From: Bradyrhizobium sp. AUGA SZCCT0176
Lineage (GTDB): Bacteria > Pseudomonadota > Alphaproteobacteria > Rhizobiales > Xanthobacteraceae
NCBI RefSeq assembly: GCF_018130145.1
Contig: NZ_JAFCMB010000002.1
Coordinates: 620,001-684,000 of the forward strand
Direction of reading: 5' to 3'
Length of the DNA: 64,000 nucleotides
Shown here in pieces: positions 44,646 through 53,850 of the stretch. The position numbers and the translations under genes are program-made. Each line of letters starts with the position of its first letter. Position 1 is the stretch's first letter. The notes below the pieces were generated by a model. It did no database searches. It was not told the DNA's origin and was given only the letters and a program-made list of their open reading frames with translations.

Positions 44646-45491
44646 ATGTCCCTGTCCGCGCTGGAATCCACCGTCAACACCGCGTTCGATGCCCGCGACG
44701 GCATCTCGACGTCGACCAGGGGTGAAGTTCGCGAAGCCGTCGATCATTCGCTCGAACTGCTCGACAAGGGCGAAGTGCGCGTCGCCGAGCGCGCGGCCGA
44801 CGGCAAGTGGAAAGTCAATCAGTGGCTGAAGAAGGCGGTGCTGCTGTCGTTCCGCCTCAACGACATGGGTGCGATCCCGGGCGGCCCCGGCAAGGCGACG
44901 TGGTGGGACAAGGTGCCGTCGAAGTTCGATGGCTGGGGCGAGAACCGTTTTCGCGACGCCGGCTTCCGCGCGGTGCCCGGCGCGATCGTGCGCCGCTCGG
45001 CCTTCATCGCCCGCAACGTCGTGCTGATGCCGTCCTTCGTCAATCTCGGCGCCTATGTCGATGAGGCCACCATGATCGACACCTGGTCCACGGTCGGCTC
45101 CTGCGCGCAGATCGGCAAGCGCGTGCACATTTCCGGCGGCGTCGGTATCGGCGGCGTGCTGGAACCGCTGCAGGCCGAGCCCGTGATCATCGAGGACGAT
45201 TGCTTCATCGGCGCGCGCTCGGAAGTCGCCGAAGGCGTGATCGTGCGCAAGGGCGCGGTGCTCTCGATGGGCGTGTTCCTCGGCGCCTCCACCAAGATCG
45301 TCGACCGCGACACCGGCGAGACCTTCATCGGCGAAGTTCCGGAATATGCCGTTGTGGTGCCCGGCAACCTGCCGGCGCGCCCCTTGAAGAACGGCCAGCC
45401 CGGCCCGTCCACTGCCTGCGCGGTGATCGTCAAGCGCGTCGACGAGCGCACCCGCGCCAAGACCAGCATCAACGAGCTGCTGCGGGACTGA
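44646..45491 (+). CDS. dapD: 2,3,4,5-tetrahydropyridine-2,6-dicarboxylate N-succinyltransferase
   Basis: Transfers succinyl from succinyl-CoA to tetrahydrodipicolinate in the lysine and diaminopimelate pathway. 281 residues. An N-terminal helical domain is followed by a left-handed beta-helix of hexapeptide repeats ([20 protein letters not shown], then [15 protein letters not shown] and [15 protein letters not shown]). Start supported by gaggaa 7 bases upstream. A rho-independent terminator follows. dapE lies two genes further on. Confidence 0.97.
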   Translation: MSLSALESTVNTAFDARDGISTSTRGEVREAVDHSLELLDKGEVRVAERAADGKWKVNQWLKKAVLLSFRLNDMGAIPGGPGKATWWDKVPSKFDGWGENRFRDAGFRAVPGAIVRRSAFIARNVVLMPSFVNLGAYVDEATMIDTWSTVGSCAQIGKRVHISGGVGIGGVLEPLQAEPVIIEDDCFIGARSEVAEGVIVRKGAVLSMGVFLGASTKIVDRDTGETFIGEVPEYAVVVPGNLPARPLKNGQPGPSTACAVIVKRVDERTRAKTSINELLRD

Positions 45492-45509
45492 TTTCGAGCC
45501 CAAAGCTCG

Positions 45510-45559
45510 AACCCCGCGGCCGTCTGACGCGACCAATATTCCGGAACCGCGGGGTTTTT
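45510..45559 (+). terminator. rho-independent terminator of dapD
   Basis: AACCCCGCGG (45510-45519) pairs perfectly with CCGCGGGGTT (45547-45556), followed directly by more T (run of five to 45559). Ten-bp GC-rich stem with a 27-base loop, 18 bases after the dapD stop. Confidence 0.85.
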
Positions 45560-45578
45560 CCGCCGTCCGGAGGATGCG

Positions 45579-46106
45579 ATGGACTACGCCCGTTTTCTGT
45601 TCAGTTTCAATGGCCGCATCAACCGCGCCAGATACCTAGCGGTCCAGCTCGCCCTCCTGACTTGCTGGCTGGTGCTTTGGCTCAAATCCCCGTTAGGGCA
45701 ATGGGAGGTTTTGCAGGCCGGCGCCGTCATCGCGATGCTCTGGATCAACGCCGCCACGACGGCCAAGCGGCTTCACGACCGCGACCGAAGCGGCTGGTGG
45801 GCGATTGCGGTGCTGATCGTTAACCCTCTCTCCTACGTTTATTATGCTCTCTTCTTCGGGCTCTATTTCGGCGTTGATGTTTCCGGCGCGCGGGAGATGC
45901 TGCTCGTGATGGGTGCTGTGGCCCTCTCGGTTCTGCAAACCTGGATTGTCATCGAGCTGTTTTTCCTGATCGGAACCGATGGCCGCAACCGGTTCGGAAC
46001 CGATCCGACGCGCAGCCCTCCCAAATCTCCTGTTGTTTCGCACGCGCAGTCGTTCGGCGTTCCGGATTTTCTCCTGCAGCGTGCTGGCCCGGTCGCACGT
46101 GGTTAA
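45579..46106 (+). CDS. DUF805 membrane protein, paralogue 1
   Basis: 175 residues, starting MDYARFLFSFNGRINRARYL, the DUF805 opening, then about four hydrophobic helices with TTAKRLHDRDRSGWW between helices and IELFFLIGTDGRNRFG before the hydrophilic tail. Function unknown. The ribosome binding site ggagg is 5-10 bases upstream. The next gene is a diverged copy 29 bases downstream. Confidence 0.88.
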   Translation: MDYARFLFSFNGRINRARYLAVQLALLTCWLVLWLKSPLGQWEVLQAGAVIAMLWINAATTAKRLHDRDRSGWWAIAVLIVNPLSYVYYALFFGLYFGVDVSGAREMLLVMGAVALSVLQTWIVIELFFLIGTDGRNRFGTDPTRSPPKSPVVSHAQSFGVPDFLLQRAGPVARG

Positions 46107-46135
46107 TACCTGGCTGGTAGCCCGGAGTTACGCGC

Positions 46136-46747
46136 ATGGACTACGCCTGGTACCTGTTCAGATTTGAGGGTCGCCTCAACCGCGCCAGATATTGGCAGGC
46201 GCTGCTGATCAGCATTTGCTGGATGATATTCCTTGCCATCCTGACGATAGGCGTCGTCCTCCTCCTTGGTGGGACCGGGCCTTTCAATTTCAGCCTCGGC
46301 ATCGAGGAAATCCTCAAGCTATTCGGCTCCGCTTCTTATCGATCGCTGTCATGGGTCAACGCGCCAGTCCTGTTTTTCCAGGCCGCCGGCTCGGTCCTGC
46401 TGCTGTGGGTCTTTTTCGCCACCTCGGTCAAGCGCTTGCACGATCGCGGGAGAAGCGGCTGGTGGATAGCCACGCTCCTGGTCTTTTCCCGTCCCTTCGA
46501 CCAGCTCACCGACTGGCTTCCCGACGTATTCGGTTTGTTGTTGGCCATCTGCATTCTCGTTTTGTGGGTCTGGGGAATTATCGAGCTGTTCTTCCTCAAG
46601 GGCTCGCGAGGGCCCAACCGGTTCGGCGCCGACCCGCTGGCGCCGGTCGATACGCGGCCCGCATGGGACCAGCAAAGCGAGATCGAAATGGTGCCCCACA
46701 AGGCTGGCCCGCCGCCGGTTTGGCATGTTAAGCCGGGGTATGAATGA
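46136..46747 (+). CDS. DUF805 membrane protein, paralogue 2
   Basis: 203 residues. Same plan as the preceding gene: [20 protein letters not shown] opening, [14 protein letters not shown], and [16 protein letters not shown]. It has a longer first periplasmic loop and a proline-rich C-terminal tail. The two arose by tandem duplication followed by strong divergence. Its last eight bases overlap the dapE start, so dapE is translationally coupled to it. Confidence 0.88.
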   Translation: MDYAWYLFRFEGRLNRARYWQALLISICWMIFLAILTIGVVLLLGGTGPFNFSLGIEEILKLFGSASYRSLSWVNAPVLFFQAAGSVLLLWVFFATSVKRLHDRGRSGWWIATLLVFSRPFDQLTDWLPDVFGLLLAICILVLWVWGIIELFFLKGSRGPNRFGADPLAPVDTRPAWDQQSEIEMVPHKAGPPPVWHVKPGYE

Positions 46748-47894
46748 TGCTGTTTCCATTACCCGCGACCTCGTCCGCTGCCCTTCCGTCACCCCGGCCG
46801 ATGCCGGCGCGCTCGGTGTTCTCGAAAACCTCCTGAAGGCCGCCGGCTTCGAGGTGCATCGCGTTACATTCGGCGAGCCCGGCACATCAGACATCGACAA
46901 TCTCTATGCCCGCATCGGCAACGCCGCGCCGCACATCACCTTCGCGGGGCATACCGACGTGGTGCCGGCCGGCGATGAAGGCGCATGGAGCCATGGCGCT
47001 TTCTCGGGCGACATCAAGGACGGCTTTCTCTACGGCCGCGGCGCGGTCGACATGAAGGGCGGCATCGCCTGCAGCGTCGCGGCGGTGCTGCAATATCTCG
47101 CTGACAATGACGGCAAGCCAAAGGGGTCGATCTCGTTCCTGATCACCGGCGACGAGGAAGACGTTTCCGTCAACGGCACCATCAAGCTGCTGAAGTGGTG
47201 CGCCGAGCGCGGCGAGAAATTCGACCATTGCGTGCTCGGCGAGCCCTCCAATGTCGAAGTGCTAGGGGATTGCATCAAGGTCGGCCGCCGCGGCTCGCAA
47301 TCCGGCACGCTGTTCGTCGATGGCGTGCAGGGCCACGTCGCCTATCCGCATCGCGCGGCCAACCCGGTGCCGGATATTTCGCGGCTGATCGTGGCGCTGA
47401 GCGACGAGCCGCTCGACCATGGCAGCGCCCAGTTCCAGGCCTCCAACCTCGAATTCACGTCCGTCGATGTCGGCAACACCGCCAGGAACGTGATCCCCGG
47501 ACAGGCGCGTGCGAAGTTCAACATCCGCTTCAACGACAACCACACGCAGGAAACGCTGCGGGCGCTGGTCGATGAGCGGCTGGCGAAAGCCTGCGGCAAC
47601 CGCATCCGCGCGCACATCAAATGGGAGCCCTCGAACTCCAACGTGTTCGTCACAAAACCCGGCGCCTTCACCGACCTCGCCGTCAGTGCGATCGAAGAGG
47701 TGACGGGACGCAAGCCGGAACTGTCGACCTCCGGCGGCACGTCCGATGCACGCTTCATCTCGAGCTATTGCCCGGTGATCGAATTCGGCCTGGTCGGCCA
47801 GACCATGCACCAGGTCGACGAGCGCACGCCGGTGTCGGATTTGGAAAAGCTGACGAAGGTTTATCGCGGGATACTGGATCGGTACTTTTCGTGA
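46740..47894 (+). CDS. dapE: succinyl-diaminopimelate desuccinylase
   Basis: Dinuclear zinc peptidase-fold enzyme removing succinate from N-succinyl-LL-diaminopimelate. About 384 residues. Metal ligands and catalytic acids: [20 protein letters not shown] (bridging Asp), [12 protein letters not shown] (general-base Glu and ligand Glu), and TMHQVDE near the end. I chose the ATG at 46740 because relatives start just before [17 protein letters not shown]; the ATG at 46725 would add five residues. Completes, with dapD, two consecutive acyl-branch steps in this window (only the DapC step is missing here). Confidence 0.96.
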   Translation: MNDAVSITRDLVRCPSVTPADAGALGVLENLLKAAGFEVHRVTFGEPGTSDIDNLYARIGNAAPHITFAGHTDVVPAGDEGAWSHGAFSGDIKDGFLYGRGAVDMKGGIACSVAAVLQYLADNDGKPKGSISFLITGDEEDVSVNGTIKLLKWCAERGEKFDHCVLGEPSNVEVLGDCIKVGRRGSQSGTLFVDGVQGHVAYPHRAANPVPDISRLIVALSDEPLDHGSAQFQASNLEFTSVDVGNTARNVIPGQARAKFNIRFNDNHTQETLRALVDERLAKACGNRIRAHIKWEPSNSNVFVTKPGAFTDLAVSAIEEVTGRKPELSTSGGTSDARFISSYCPVIEFGLVGQTMHQVDERTPVSDLEKLTKVYRGILDRYFS

Positions 47895-47916
47895 TCGCGC
47901 CGCTTCGGTCGGAAAA

Positions 47917-47957
47917 AAATCGCGAAAACAACCCCATGCACAGTAGGGATTGGGGTT
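47917..47957 (-). terminator. terminator after truA
   Basis: On the minus strand, just after the truA stop, AACCCCA (47957-47951) pairs with TGGGGTT (47936-47930), then TTTTCGCGATTTTTTT follows. The first T-run is broken by CGCGA, so efficiency is uncertain. Confidence 0.5.
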
Positions 47958-47958
47958 C

Positions 47959-48696
47959 TCAATAATCCACGCGTACCAGATATAGCCCGTCCGGCGGCGC
48001 GACGGGGCCGCAGGCGGCGCGGTTGCGGGCGGCAAGGGCTGAGGCAAGATCGTCGGCGCTCCAGCGGCCTTCGCCGACCCAGACCAATGAGCCCACCATC
48101 GAGCGCACCTGGCTATGCAGGAACGAGCGCGCCGAGGTCACGATGGCAACCGCGTCGCCGTCCCTGATGACGTCGAGCTGGTCGAGCGTCTTCTCCGGCG
48201 ATTTCGCCTGGCACTCGGTGTCGCGGAACGTCGTGAAATCATGCTTGCCGAGCAGCCGCTGGGCGGCGGCATGCATCGTATCGGTATCGAGATGTCGCGG
48301 CACCCGCCAGGTGCGGCCGATGTCGAGCGCGAGATTGGCGCGGTGGTTGGTGATGCGATAGCGGTAGTGGCGCTTCATGGCTGAAAATCGCGCCTCGAAA
48401 TCGTCGGCCACGATCTCGGCGCTGAGCACGCCGATCGGATGCGGCCGCAGATGCGCATTCAGCCCGTCGCGCAGCCGCCCCGGTGGAAACGGCTTCTCAA
48501 TGTCGCAATGCGCAACCTGGCCCAGCGCGTGCACGCCGGCATCGGTGCGCCCCGCGCCGTGCACGCGAACCTGTTCGCCGCAGATTGCCTTGACCGCGGT
48601 TTCCAGCGCGCCCTGCACCGTTGGGGCGTTGTCCTGAATCTGCCAGCCGCTGAAGGGGCTGCCGTCATACTCGATGATGAGCTTGTAGCGGGGCAT
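47959..48696 (-). CDS. truA: tRNA pseudouridine(38-40) synthase
   Basis: 245 residues. Isomerises uridines at positions 38-40 of the anticodon arm. Catalytic Asp is in [15 protein letters not shown]; other family segments are [17 protein letters not shown] at the start, YRITN, and [20 protein letters not shown]. The start overlaps the fmt stop by one base, so it is the last gene of the def-fmt-truA group. Confidence 0.97.
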   Translation of the reverse strand: MPRYKLIIEYDGSPFSGWQIQDNAPTVQGALETAVKAICGEQVRVHGAGRTDAGVHALGQVAHCDIEKPFPPGRLRDGLNAHLRPHPIGVLSAEIVADDFEARFSAMKRHYRYRITNHRANLALDIGRTWRVPRHLDTDTMHAAAQRLLGKHDFTTFRDTECQAKSPEKTLDQLDVIRDGDAVAIVTSARSFLHSQVRSMVGSLVWVGEGRWSADDLASALAARNRAACGPVAPPDGLYLVRVDY

Positions 48697-49628
48697 CAGC
48701 CGAGCCGCGCCGGCGGTTTTAACGGCGTGCCACGCAGAAAATCCGCGGCTTTCATCGGCGACTTGCCGGCGCGCTGCAATTCGAGAATTTTGATCGCGCC
48801 GTCGCCGCAGGCGATCGTGAGCTGCTCGTCGAGCACGTCACCCGGCGCCCCTGCGCCCTTCGCCGGCTCGCAGCGCAGGATTTTGATGCGCGCGATTTCG
48901 CCGTCGAGTGCGGCCTCGCACCAGGCGCCGGGAAACGGCGACAGCCCGTGAATATGCCGCAGCACTTCGCGCGCCGGCCGGCTCCAGTCGATCCGCGCCT
49001 CGGCTTTCTCGATCTTGGCCGCGTAGGTGACGCCCTGTTCGCTTTGCTTGCGCAATTGCAGGCCGCCGCGTTCCAGCCCGCCCATCGCGCGCACCATCAG
49101 GTCAGCGCCCAATGGGGCCAGCGCGTCATGCAGATCGGCAGCCGTCATGGTGTCCGAAATGGGAAGGCGCTCGGCCATTGCGACGTCGCCGGTATCGAGA
49201 CCGACGTCCATCTTCATCACCATCACGCCGGTCTCCGCGTCGCCTGCCATGATGGCGCGATTGATCGGGGCAGCGCCGCGCCAGCGCGGCAGCAGCGAGC
49301 CGTGCAGGTTGAAACAGCCGAGCGGAGGCGCATCCAGGATCGCCTGCGGCAGGATCATGCCATAGGCGACGACAACGGCGGCATCGGCGTTGTGGGCGCG
49401 AAACGCGTCCAGCGCGTCCGGCGTCTTCAATGTGGTCGGCGTCAACACGGATATGCCGAGCCGCCGCGCTTCCTGCTCGACGGGCGTCGGTTGCAGCTTC
49501 ATGCCACGCCCGGCCGGCTTCGGCGCGCGGGTATAGACGCACGCGATCTCATGGCCATGGGCCACGAGCTCCAGCAGCGTCGGCACCGCGAAATCGGGCG
49601 TGCCCATGAAGATCAAGCGGAGAGACAT
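48696..49628 (-). CDS. fmt: methionyl-tRNA formyltransferase
   Basis: 310 residues. Formylates Met-tRNA(fMet) using 10-formyltetrahydrofolate. N-terminal Rossmann-like domain begins [16 protein letters not shown]; the active site includes [20 protein letters not shown] and the catalytic Asp in [11 protein letters not shown]. The C-terminal tRNA-binding barrel domain is intact. Separated from def by a family A palindrome of about 90 bases, and overlaps truA by one base. Confidence 0.97.
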   Translation of the reverse strand: MSLRLIFMGTPDFAVPTLLELVAHGHEIACVYTRAPKPAGRGMKLQPTPVEQEARRLGISVLTPTTLKTPDALDAFRAHNADAAVVVAYGMILPQAILDAPPLGCFNLHGSLLPRWRGAAPINRAIMAGDAETGVMVMKMDVGLDTGDVAMAERLPISDTMTAADLHDALAPLGADLMVRAMGGLERGGLQLRKQSEQGVTYAAKIEKAEARIDWSRPAREVLRHIHGLSPFPGAWCEAALDGEIARIKILRCEPAKGAGAPGDVLDEQLTIACGDGAIKILELQRAGKSPMKAADFLRGTPLKPPARLG

Positions 49629-49664
49629 GTTCGAAGGATGTCCTACGGAGATTCTAGTTTACTA

Positions 49665-49752
49665 GTCATGGCCGGGCTTGTCCCGGCCATCCACGTCTTT
49701 GACGCCGCAAGTAAGAAAGACGTGGATGCCCGGCACAGGGCCGGGCATGACG
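49665..49752. repeat. family A intergenic palindrome, copy 2
   Basis: Arms gtcatggccgggcttgtccc and cggcacagggccgggcatgac with inner atccacgtctt / aagacgtggat, matching copies at 40218 and 56996. It separates def from fmt. Confidence 0.8.
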
Positions 49753-49768
49753 GCAGAGAGAGTCTGGC

Positions 49769-50296
49769 CTACTCCGCCGCCCGTTTCGCGGCTTTGGTAA
49801 ACTTCTTCAGCACACGATCGCGCTTCAGCTTGGACAGGTAATCCACGAACAGCACGCCGTTGAGGTGATCGATTTCGTGCTGGATGCAGGTCGCGAACAG
49901 GCCGTCGGCGTCCTCCTCATGCACCTTGCCGTCCAGATCGGTGAAGCGCACGCGCACCTGCGCCGGCCGCTCCACCGCCTCGTAATATTCGGGGATCGAC
50001 AGACAGCCTTCCTCATAAACCGACAGTTCCTCGGACGAGGAGATGATTTCCGGATTGATGAAGACCCGCGGCTGCGGCTTGGTCTCGCCGTCCTCGGTCT
50101 TCTTGGCCAGATCCATGGTGATCAACCGCAGCGGCTGGGCGACCTGGATCGCGGCGAGGCCAATGCCGGGCGCGTCGTACATGGTCTCGAACATGTCGTC
50201 GGCGAGCTTGCGGATCTCCGCCGTCACCTTCTCTACGGGTTTGGAGACGAGCCGCAACTGTTTGTCCGGCAGGATGATGATTTCTCTTAATGCCAT
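49769..50296 (-). CDS. def: peptide deformylase
   Basis: Removes the N-formyl group from nascent proteins; 175 residues, ferrous/zinc metalloenzyme. All three motifs are present: GIGLAAIQV (motif 1), [11 protein letters not shown] with the Cys ligand (motif 2), and QHEIDHLNG with two His ligands and the catalytic Glu (motif 3). First gene of the def-fmt-truA group; its upstream region is shared with rmuC and holds two CtrA-like boxes. Confidence 0.97.
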   Translation of the reverse strand: MALREIIILPDKQLRLVSKPVEKVTAEIRKLADDMFETMYDAPGIGLAAIQVAQPLRLITMDLAKKTEDGETKPQPRVFINPEIISSSEELSVYEEGCLSIPEYYEAVERPAQVRVRFTDLDGKVHEEDADGLFATCIQHEIDHLNGVLFVDYLSKLKRDRVLKKFTKAAKRAAE

Positions 50297-50349
50297 GATG
50301 GGGCGATTTAAGCTGCCGGTTTGCCGGGGTCAATGCGCGGCGGAACCGG

Positions 50350-50388
50350 TTAAGGCGGCCTTAACCATGATTTTTAAGGCCGCGTTAA
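50350..50388. promoter_or_regulatory. two tandem CtrA-type boxes between def and rmuC
   Basis: TTAA-ggcggcc-TTAA (50350-50364) and TTAA-ggccgcg-TTAA (50374-50388) both match the full CtrA consensus TTAA-N7-TTAA. They are 24 bases apart (start to start) and centred about 75 bases from the def start and 100 from rmuC. The flanks are unusually AT-rich for this window. CtrA is the cell-cycle regulator of alphaproteobacteria; which gene it would control is not certain. Confidence 0.65.
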
Positions 50389-50467
50389 CCACGAAAATTA
50401 GGGTTTCATTTACCATAAATGTTCCCTCTTCGTTCGTGCAAGTCGGCGAATCGGCTACAAGCAGGCC

Positions 50468-51676
50468 ATGAACGAGATTCTTTTTGTGGTCGGCGACCTG
50501 CCGATTCGGACCAGCGACGCGCTGATCGGGTTCGGCATGCTGGCGCTGGTGCTGCTGCTGACCATTGCCATCGTGATTGCCCGCTCCGGCCGGCGCGGCG
50601 CGGAACTCGCGATGGCGCAGGCGATCCGGGCTGACGAGCTGGAAGAGCGCCTGAGCGAGATGTTGCGGGCGCAGAGCGAATCCACCGGGCGGGTCGACGC
50701 GATGGGACAGGCGCTGGCCGGCCGCCAGGCCGAGATGGCCCGCGCCGTCAATGAGCGGCTGGATTCGGTGACCCACCGGGTCGGCCAGTCGATGGAAGCG
50801 ACCACGCGCAACACCATGGACAGTTTGCGCGCGCTGCATGAGCGGCTCGGCATCATCGACAATGCGCATAAAAATCTCACCGATCTGACCTCGCAGGTCA
50901 CCACGCTGCGTGACGTGCTCGCCAACAAGCAGTCGCGCGGTGCGTTCGGCCAGGCGCGGATGGAAGCGATCGTCCAGGACGGCATGCCGAAGGGCGCCTA
51001 CGAGTTCCAGTATACGCTCTCGACCGGCAAGCGGCCGGACTGCGTGGTGTTCCTGCCCGACCAGCGCCCGCTCTGCATCGATGCGAAATTTCCGCTGGAA
51101 GCGATGACCGCGCTGCACGACGCGCGCACCGACGAGGAAAAGAAACACGCCACCCAGCGGCTGCGCGCCGACGTGATGAAACATGTCAGCGACATCGCCG
51201 AGAAATACCTGATATCAGGCGAGACTCAGGACACCGCGCTGATGTTCGTGCCGTCGGAATCGGTCTATGCGGAGATTCACGACGGGTTCGACGACGTGAT
51301 CCAGAAGGCCTACCGCGCCCGCGTGGTTCTGGTGTCCCCGTCGCTCTTGATGCTGGCGATCCAGGTGATGCAGCAGATCCTGAAAGACGCGCGGATGCGC
51401 GACGCCGCCGACCAGATCCGCACGGAAGTTCTCAATCTCGGCGACGATCTCAACCGGCTGCGCGACCGCGTCGTGAAGTTGCAGAAGCATTTTGGCGATG
51501 TGAACGAGGACGTCCGCCAGATCCTGATTTCCGCCGACAAGATCGAAAAGCGCGCGGGGCGGATCGAGGAGCTGGATTTCAGCAAGTCCGAGCCGCCGCC
51601 CGAGGCCCCGCGCATCGTCAAAACAGGCGCACCCGAGCTGTTTCCGTTGCAGCGCAAGCTGCAGGCGGGGGAGTGA
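50468..51676 (+). CDS. rmuC: DNA recombination protein RmuC
   Basis: 402 residues. An N-terminal hydrophobic helix (~18-38, IGFGMLALVLLLTIAIVIA) anchors it. A long coiled coil (~50-150) follows. Then comes the RmuC nuclease-like core with GRTPDC-type residues here as FQYTLSTGKRPDCVVFLPD and LCIDAKFPLEA, a PD-(D/E)XK-like arrangement. RmuC limits inversion and rearrangement at repeats. The upstream region has the two CtrA-type boxes. A family B palindrome follows. Confidence 0.95.
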   Translation: MNEILFVVGDLPIRTSDALIGFGMLALVLLLTIAIVIARSGRRGAELAMAQAIRADELEERLSEMLRAQSESTGRVDAMGQALAGRQAEMARAVNERLDSVTHRVGQSMEATTRNTMDSLRALHERLGIIDNAHKNLTDLTSQVTTLRDVLANKQSRGAFGQARMEAIVQDGMPKGAYEFQYTLSTGKRPDCVVFLPDQRPLCIDAKFPLEAMTALHDARTDEEKKHATQRLRADVMKHVSDIAEKYLISGETQDTALMFVPSESVYAEIHDGFDDVIQKAYRARVVLVSPSLLMLAIQVMQQILKDARMRDAADQIRTEVLNLGDDLNRLRDRVVKLQKHFGDVNEDVRQILISADKIEKRAGRIEELDFSKSEPPPEAPRIVKTGAPELFPLQRKLQAGE

Positions 51677-51683
51677 GATCTTC

Positions 51684-51815
51684 CCTTCTCCCCTTGTGGG
51701 AGAAGGTGGCGCGAAGCGCCGGATGAGGGGTCTCTATCCGCGGAGACAGACCCCCCACCCGTCTCGAATGAGCTACGCTCATTCGATCCACCCTCTCCCA
51801 CAAGGGGAGAGGGGA
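51684..51815. repeat. family B intergenic palindrome, copy 2
   Basis: Almost the same sequence as 41363-41494 (cccttctccccttgtgggag at the start, tccaccctctcccacaaggg at the end). It lies between rmuC and the AmpG-like transporter gene. Confidence 0.8.
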
Positions 51816-51841
51816 AGAGCCGAATCTGCTAACACCTCATC

Positions 51842-53203
51842 ATGAACGCTCCTGAAGCCCCCTCGACATCGGCAACACCACCCCGCGCCTCCTGGCGCGA
51901 AGCGTGGGCGGTCTATCTGCAGCCGCGCGTGCTGATCGTGATGATGCTCGGCTTCTCATCCGGGCTGCCGCTGGCGCTGTCGGGATCGACGCTATTGGTT
52001 TGGGTCAGCGAGAACGGCGTCAGCCTCGGCACCATCGGCCTGTTCACCCTGGTCGGCACGCCCTACACGCTCAAGTTCCTGTGGGCGCCGCTGGTGGATG
52101 GCCTTAACATTCCGCTGCTGACGCGCTGGCTCGGGCGGCGGCGCGGCTGGCTGGTCTTCACCCAACTGCTGCTGATGGCCGCGATCCTCGGACTGGCGCT
52201 GACCGATCCCGCGCGCTCGCCGTTCTTCGTGGCGCTCGGCGCCCTGCTGGTCGCAACGACGTCGGCAACGCAGGACATCGTGGTCGATGCTTACAGGGTC
52301 GAAAGCCTTGCGGAGAACGAACAGGCCGCCGGTATGGCGTCCTATGTGGCGGCCTATCGCGTCGGCATGGTGGCGTCCACGGCCGGTGCGCTGTTTCTCG
52401 TCACTGGCTTCGAATATGTCGGGCTGAGCCGGCTCGATGCCTGGATGGCGAGTTTCGCGGCAATGGCGGCGCTGGTGCTGATCGGCATCGTCACGGTGCT
52501 GTGCGCGCGGGAGCCGGAGCAGTCCCGCATCGCTGACGCCGCAGCAGGCGGAAAGCCTTCGGTCAGCCGCATCGCCGAGGCCGCGATGGGCGCTTTCAGC
52601 GAGTTCCTGACCCAGCGCTATGCCATCGTCGTGCTGGTGTTCGTGATGCTGTTCAAGTTCACCGACGCCTTCGCCGGCGCGATGACAGTGCCGTTCATCA
52701 TCGACATCGGCTTTACGCGCAACGACTACGCCATCATCGTCAAGGGCGTCGGCCTGGCCGCGACCCTGGTCGGCGGTTTCGCCGGCGGTTTCCTCGCGCG
52801 CGGCACCTCGCTGGTAACCTGCCTGTGGATCGGCGGCCTGCTGCAGGCGGTATCCAATCTCACCTTTACCTGGCTGGCGCTGGTCGGGCCGCAGCAATGG
52901 GCGCTGACCGTCGCTGTCTCGGTGGAAGCGTTCACCGGCGCGATCGGCACGGTGATCTTCGTCGCCTATCTATCTGCGCTGTGCAAGAACCCGCTGCACA
53001 CCGCCACGCAATACGCGCTGCTCACCGCGCTGGCGTCAGTCGGCCGCATCTATCTGTCTTCTGGCTCGGGCTATGTGGCCGCGGCGACGGGCTGGCCGCT
53101 GTTCTTCGTGGTCTCCGTACTGGTCGCGGTGCCGAGCCTGATCCTGCTGGTATGGCTGCAGCGACGCGGGCATTTCGACGAACTGGGGCCGGTGAAAGTT
53201 TAG
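51842..53203 (+). CDS. ampG: AmpG-like muropeptide MFS transporter
   Basis: 453 residues with about 12 to 14 hydrophobic helices. Family features: MLGFSSGLPLALSGSTLLVW in helix 1, GTPYTLKFLWAPLVDGLNIP, and the SATQDIVVDAYRVE segment typical of AmpG. It imports anhydro-muropeptides for cell-wall recycling and, in species with inducible beta-lactamase, feeds its signalling. No ampC/ampR genes are in the window. Follows rmuC after a family B palindrome. Confidence 0.88.
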   Translation: MNAPEAPSTSATPPRASWREAWAVYLQPRVLIVMMLGFSSGLPLALSGSTLLVWVSENGVSLGTIGLFTLVGTPYTLKFLWAPLVDGLNIPLLTRWLGRRRGWLVFTQLLLMAAILGLALTDPARSPFFVALGALLVATTSATQDIVVDAYRVESLAENEQAAGMASYVAAYRVGMVASTAGALFLVTGFEYVGLSRLDAWMASFAAMAALVLIGIVTVLCAREPEQSRIADAAAGGKPSVSRIAEAAMGAFSEFLTQRYAIVVLVFVMLFKFTDAFAGAMTVPFIIDIGFTRNDYAIIVKGVGLAATLVGGFAGGFLARGTSLVTCLWIGGLLQAVSNLTFTWLALVGPQQWALTVAVSVEAFTGAIGTVIFVAYLSALCKNPLHTATQYALLTALASVGRIYLSSGSGYVAAATGWPLFFVVSVLVAVPSLILLVWLQRRGHFDELGPVKV

Positions 53204-53243
53204 GCTGCAAGGGCGTTGAACGTTGCGTCAACAACCTCGGTTT

Positions 53244-53352
53244 CGTCCCCGCCGAGTGCGCAATTGCGCACGGGGGGCGGGGACCCAGTATTCCAGAGAC
53301 GTTGGTTGTAGGACCGAGAAGCCGCGGCGCCCGGTCAAGCCGGGCGATGACA
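53244..53352. repeat. family D intergenic element, copy 1
   Basis: Hairpin-rich element (ccccgccgagtgcgcaattg at the left, cgcccggtcaagccgggcg at the right) with a core agtattcca...gacgt...gagaagccgcggcg. The core is shared with 62011-62110. Confidence 0.65.
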
Positions 53353-53399
53353 GCGGTGTTTGTGGCAACAGCGGTGTATGTGACGACGACGGCGACAAC

Positions 53400-53831
53400 T
53401 CAATGCTTGGTCACGACGCTCCACTTGGTGATCACGGCTTCGCTCATCTGCCCGGCATCCTGCGCGCAGGCGACTTCGTCGACCTTCACCGAGATTTCCT
53501 TGCCGATGAAGTTCTTCAGTTGCGCGGCCTGCGCGTCGTTCGAGGTGATGAGCTGGAACGTTTCGGGGCCGGTCTCCAGATTGCAGAGCCCGTTCGGCGG
53601 CGGCAGCCGGCGCGGCTCGCTGGTCAGCTGATAGGTGGCGACGCGCTTGCCTTTCTTGCCGCCGCGAACCTTCATCGCATTGAGTTCCCCCGACAGGACG
53701 TCGCCGGCATTGATCAGCTTGCCCGGCTTCGGCGCAGGCTCGGCCTGCTGCGCCCGTGCGGAAGGCGCGGCCAAGGCCGCCGCCATGGTAGCCGCAATAC
53801 AAAGGCGCTTGGCGAATCGTGATTTCGTCAT
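53400..53831 (-). CDS. small secreted protein of unknown function
   Basis: 143 residues with a clear signal peptide (KRLCIAATMAAALAAPSARAQ). The mature part has a beta-rich pattern (ATYQLTSEPRRLPPPNGLCNLE, then SVKVDEVACA) with two cysteines that may form a disulfide in the periplasm. No domain recognised. The ATG at 53831 gives the signal peptide a normal start; in-frame sequence upstream runs into the recR end. It follows recR by 19 bases on the same strand and may share its transcript. Confidence 0.75.
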   Translation of the reverse strand: MTKSRFAKRLCIAATMAAALAAPSARAQQAEPAPKPGKLINAGDVLSGELNAMKVRGGKKGKRVATYQLTSEPRRLPPPNGLCNLETGPETFQLITSNDAQAAQLKNFIGKEISVKVDEVACAQDAGQMSEAVITKWSVVTKH

Positions 53832-53850
53832 GTCAGTTCCGTTGTTTTGG

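Noticed and set aside
41363..51815. Repeated hairpin elements considered as CRISPR repeats
   Set aside because: Copies are dispersed kilobases apart, with no regular spacers and no cas genes; they are intergenic palindromes.
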